This document shows, in pieces, positions 61,882 through 64,000 of a stretch of 64,000 bases of DNA (position 1 is the first letter of the stretch; each line of letters begins with the position of its first letter). The notes under the pieces were generated by a model. The model had not been told where the DNA came from, ran no database searches, and saw only the letters and a program-made list of their open reading frames with translations. The stretch is from Isoetes taiwanensis (lineage: Eukaryota; Streptophyta; Lycopodiopsida; Isoetales; Isoetaceae). A program made the position numbers and the translations under genes. The stretch is from assembly GCA_021234155.1 (NCBI GenBank), contig JAJEKV010000010.1, positions 22,656,833-22,720,832 of the forward strand. The letters are read 5' to 3'.

Positions 61882-61892
61882 AACACCCCTTG
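61882..61892. repeat. Target-site duplication of LINE A', right
   Basis: aacaccccttg directly after the poly(A) tail. Confidence 0.85.
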
Positions 61893-63160
61893 GTCTGGGA
61901 AAGCTGGTATAACTATGCTAATGAGGTCATAAGGTCGGAATAGCTTAGAACAGACTGCTGCTTGCATACGTTATAGCTCAGGTCATACATATTACTACAG
62001 CTATCTAGAACTTGTTTAATGCTGTGATTTATTGCAGTAGTAAATGGTGTACCACAGTCTTCATAATGCATTTAAATACTTTGGTAGTAATATTAATATT
62101 GCATATTGCAGAAGACTCGTGCTATTTGTAATAACCTAGCTGATGACTGACACTTAAAGGTAAATAGAAACATAATGGCCTAAAGCCTCTAACTGGGTAA
62201 GCCAAAGGGTAGATTTAGCAAATGAGCGGATGGCTCCTGCTGTAGCAATAACTTGAAGTGGGCAGAATGGGTATAGCTAAGGTCTGAAGGTCTGAAGCCG
62301 TTTTGAAATTTCTATTAAAGGCTGATATGTTGCATGGCAATGATTATAAACATGCCTAGGTCTGTAAGACCACTGCAGCTAAGCTAAGGATTGCATAGAG
62401 TAGAGCTTTTTGCAGGAACTTTGGCTCTGGTTGCACAGGCTGCGGCTGCTACTCACATAAATGGTTTACTGTTATGATTCAGATTCTAGGAAAGTTAAGG
62501 CTTGCTTAACTTCAAGTAATATATGGTGACTCTAGCATTTAGACTGTTAGCTTCGGATATTTAGAAATAATACCATGGCCATGATACCATGATATCTAGG
62601 AACAATATCTGATTTCTGTGGTCTTTTGAAAAGCTAAGATCTAGATCCTTGCAGTGTATTCATATATGTGAATAGATCTAATTCTCTGAATGATTTTTTA
62701 CATGAATATACAACGGACAACTAATGGAGACCTGCATATATTTGAAAACTAAAAGCTAGATCTTGCATATGGTAACATTGTAAGTGCATGATAACAGTCA
62801 TATGCTGTCCTATATTCTGTCGTGTTGCATATCAGCATGCAGGGCCGTGGGCTTAAGCTTAAGCATGAGTAGTTGCCTAGTTTTGAAGGCTATGGGAGCT
62901 TCACTAAAGATTGCATTAGGGCAGAGTAACCTAAAGTAGATTTATTGCATTTACTGTCACGACATGCATATTGATATTGCTACCCATGAACTGTATATAG
63001 ATATGTTACATGATCATTGGCCTTAGGCTAATCTACCTCATGGAGGTTATGCCCAAGCTGGTTCTGCAAGTCACACTGCACAGTGATGCAAAGTATGAGC
63101 ATGATAATGATAGTAGTTACAGCAAGAAGCGTGATCTACAGCAGCTTTAAAGATCTACAG
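61893..63160 (+). other. Probable intron of copy 3, second part
   Basis: AT-rich, no supported frame. A phrase resembling tgtattcatatatgtgaatagatct occurs here (about 62650) and also at about 60455, so part of the region may be an old internal duplication. It ends in agatctacag, an acceptor-like sequence. Confidence 0.4.
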
Positions 63161-64000
63161 GAGAATGTGTGAAGAAAACACTATGCAGTTTTCACAGGAG
63201 AGCAAAGAAGATGACCCATTCGGGGACGCTCTACTCCCAGAAGAGGATAAAGAGATGCTTAAGGTCAAAGCCAATATGCTTGGGGATAATGATAGTGAGT
63301 TTCAATTCACTCTTAATAATTGTATGCTATATCTGATCATTCCTGAAAGACTTGTTGAGTGCCAAAGTGTATTATACAAAAGGGATTTGGCGGTCAAAGA
63401 ACTTTGGTGCCTTTGCCCCAATCAGTAAGGAGGTCTGGATCATGTTGGGAGATATTACACCAGCCCAACTAGCTGCCACAAAAGCAGCAACAGAAAAAAT
63501 GGAGAAGATCGTAAAGAAAGATAAAATCAAAATCATGATTGATTGCAGGTTCTTTGATAAAACATGCAACAAAGAACCCTTCATATATGTTAGTCAAAAA
63601 AGTCACATGGTTTATCCTACAAAAAGGCGAGACGACTTTTACCTCAAAAAGCTTTGGAGGACCATGTGCCCGTAATTGAAATGTGGTTGTGAAACACCAA
63701 GGGGAGGAAGTAAGGCCAACAGAGCCAAGGAAAATGGATGCAGAGATAACATGACGTGGCTTTATCATGCCGTGGTATATGTTCAACAATCATGATTTCT
63801 TATATCCCAACATGTCTTGTGCTGTACAAATGTTTTTTTTCAGAAACATGCTCAAAATTACCTTTAAAAAGAGCATTATGGCATATTTGACCTATCTTGA
63901 AATCAGGAGCTCTCTACTGGATATGACCAGGTTCTTAGCAGATGACCCATGGGCTGACTTCATGATAACAAAGCCGAGAGATAAAATGAATGACATTTGT
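63161..64000 (+). pseudogene. Cysteine-motif protein (copy 3), frameshifted, runs off the window
   Basis: Three frames together follow copy 2. First 63165-63390 (LNNCMLYLIIPERLVECQ, like LSNSTCFPISIEQTVECY). Then 63380-63675 (GIWRSKNFGAFAPISKEVW, RRDDFYLKKLWRTMCP). Then, after a stop at 63674, LKCGCETP...NGC followed by a further frame with FNNHDFLYPNM and KKSIMAYLTYLEIRSSLLDM. The first cysteine pair and one later cysteine are kept. The breaks mean this copy does not encode a whole protein as read here. Any reverse transcriptase would lie beyond the right edge. Confidence 0.65.

Overview
This window looks like nuclear DNA of a land plant with a large, transposon-rich genome. Supporting signs are plant-style L1-like LINEs (apurinic endonuclease, reverse transcriptase and zf-RVT tail), an LTR retrotransposon primed by initiator tRNA-Met, a two-exon LRR receptor-like kinase of the plant LRR-III type, a UDP-glycosyltransferase relic, GT-AG introns and long microsatellites. 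A Penelope-like reverse transcriptase in a plant suggests a fern, lycophyte, moss or conifer rather than a typical angiosperm, but the sequence alone does not fix the species.

Layout. 1-2.7 kb holds one short exon (RKKGDLN family, minus strand). 2.75-8.55 kb is a full-length but decayed minus-strand LINE (LINE A) with an 18-bp target-site duplication. 9.0-10.1 kb is a LINE fragment interrupted by a short SINE-like element. 11.47-14.40 kb is a tandem array of long and short units that carry conserved hairpins. 18.5-20.55 kb is the only clearly intact host gene, an LRR receptor-like (pseudo)kinase. 21.9 kb is a UDP-glycosyltransferase relic. 22.3-39.7 kb is a second minus-strand LINE (LINE B), split by an 11.5-kb LTR retrotransposon (27.7-39.2 kb) with about 1.6-kb LTRs and no recognisable gag or pol. 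It carries a repeated 67-nt hairpin in its leader.

40.7-64 kb is the most unusual part. It holds three diverged, partly broken copies of an unnamed gene family with a CxC...C...WF cysteine motif. Two of them are followed by a reverse transcriptase of Penelope-like character: core motifs DISRCY, GIPMGFSCSP and RFIDD, preceded by a [GT]HVxTxDLxII block. The copies are separated by direct duplications (S1, about 1.3 kb; S2, about 3.1 kb) whose edges fall at (TG)n tracts. A short basic exon (RKKGDLN...TRKRIAEEK) lies upstream of the third copy and again alone at the left edge of the window. I infer an intron-containing, endonuclease-lacking Penelope-like retroelement, or a host gene family derived from one, with its own unnamed first protein.

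The remaining DNA is AT-rich intergenic sequence, simple repeats and nested LINE fragments. No tRNA, rRNA, CRISPR array or organellar gene was seen. Many ORFs in the window are translations of microsatellites or antisense shadows and are not listed.
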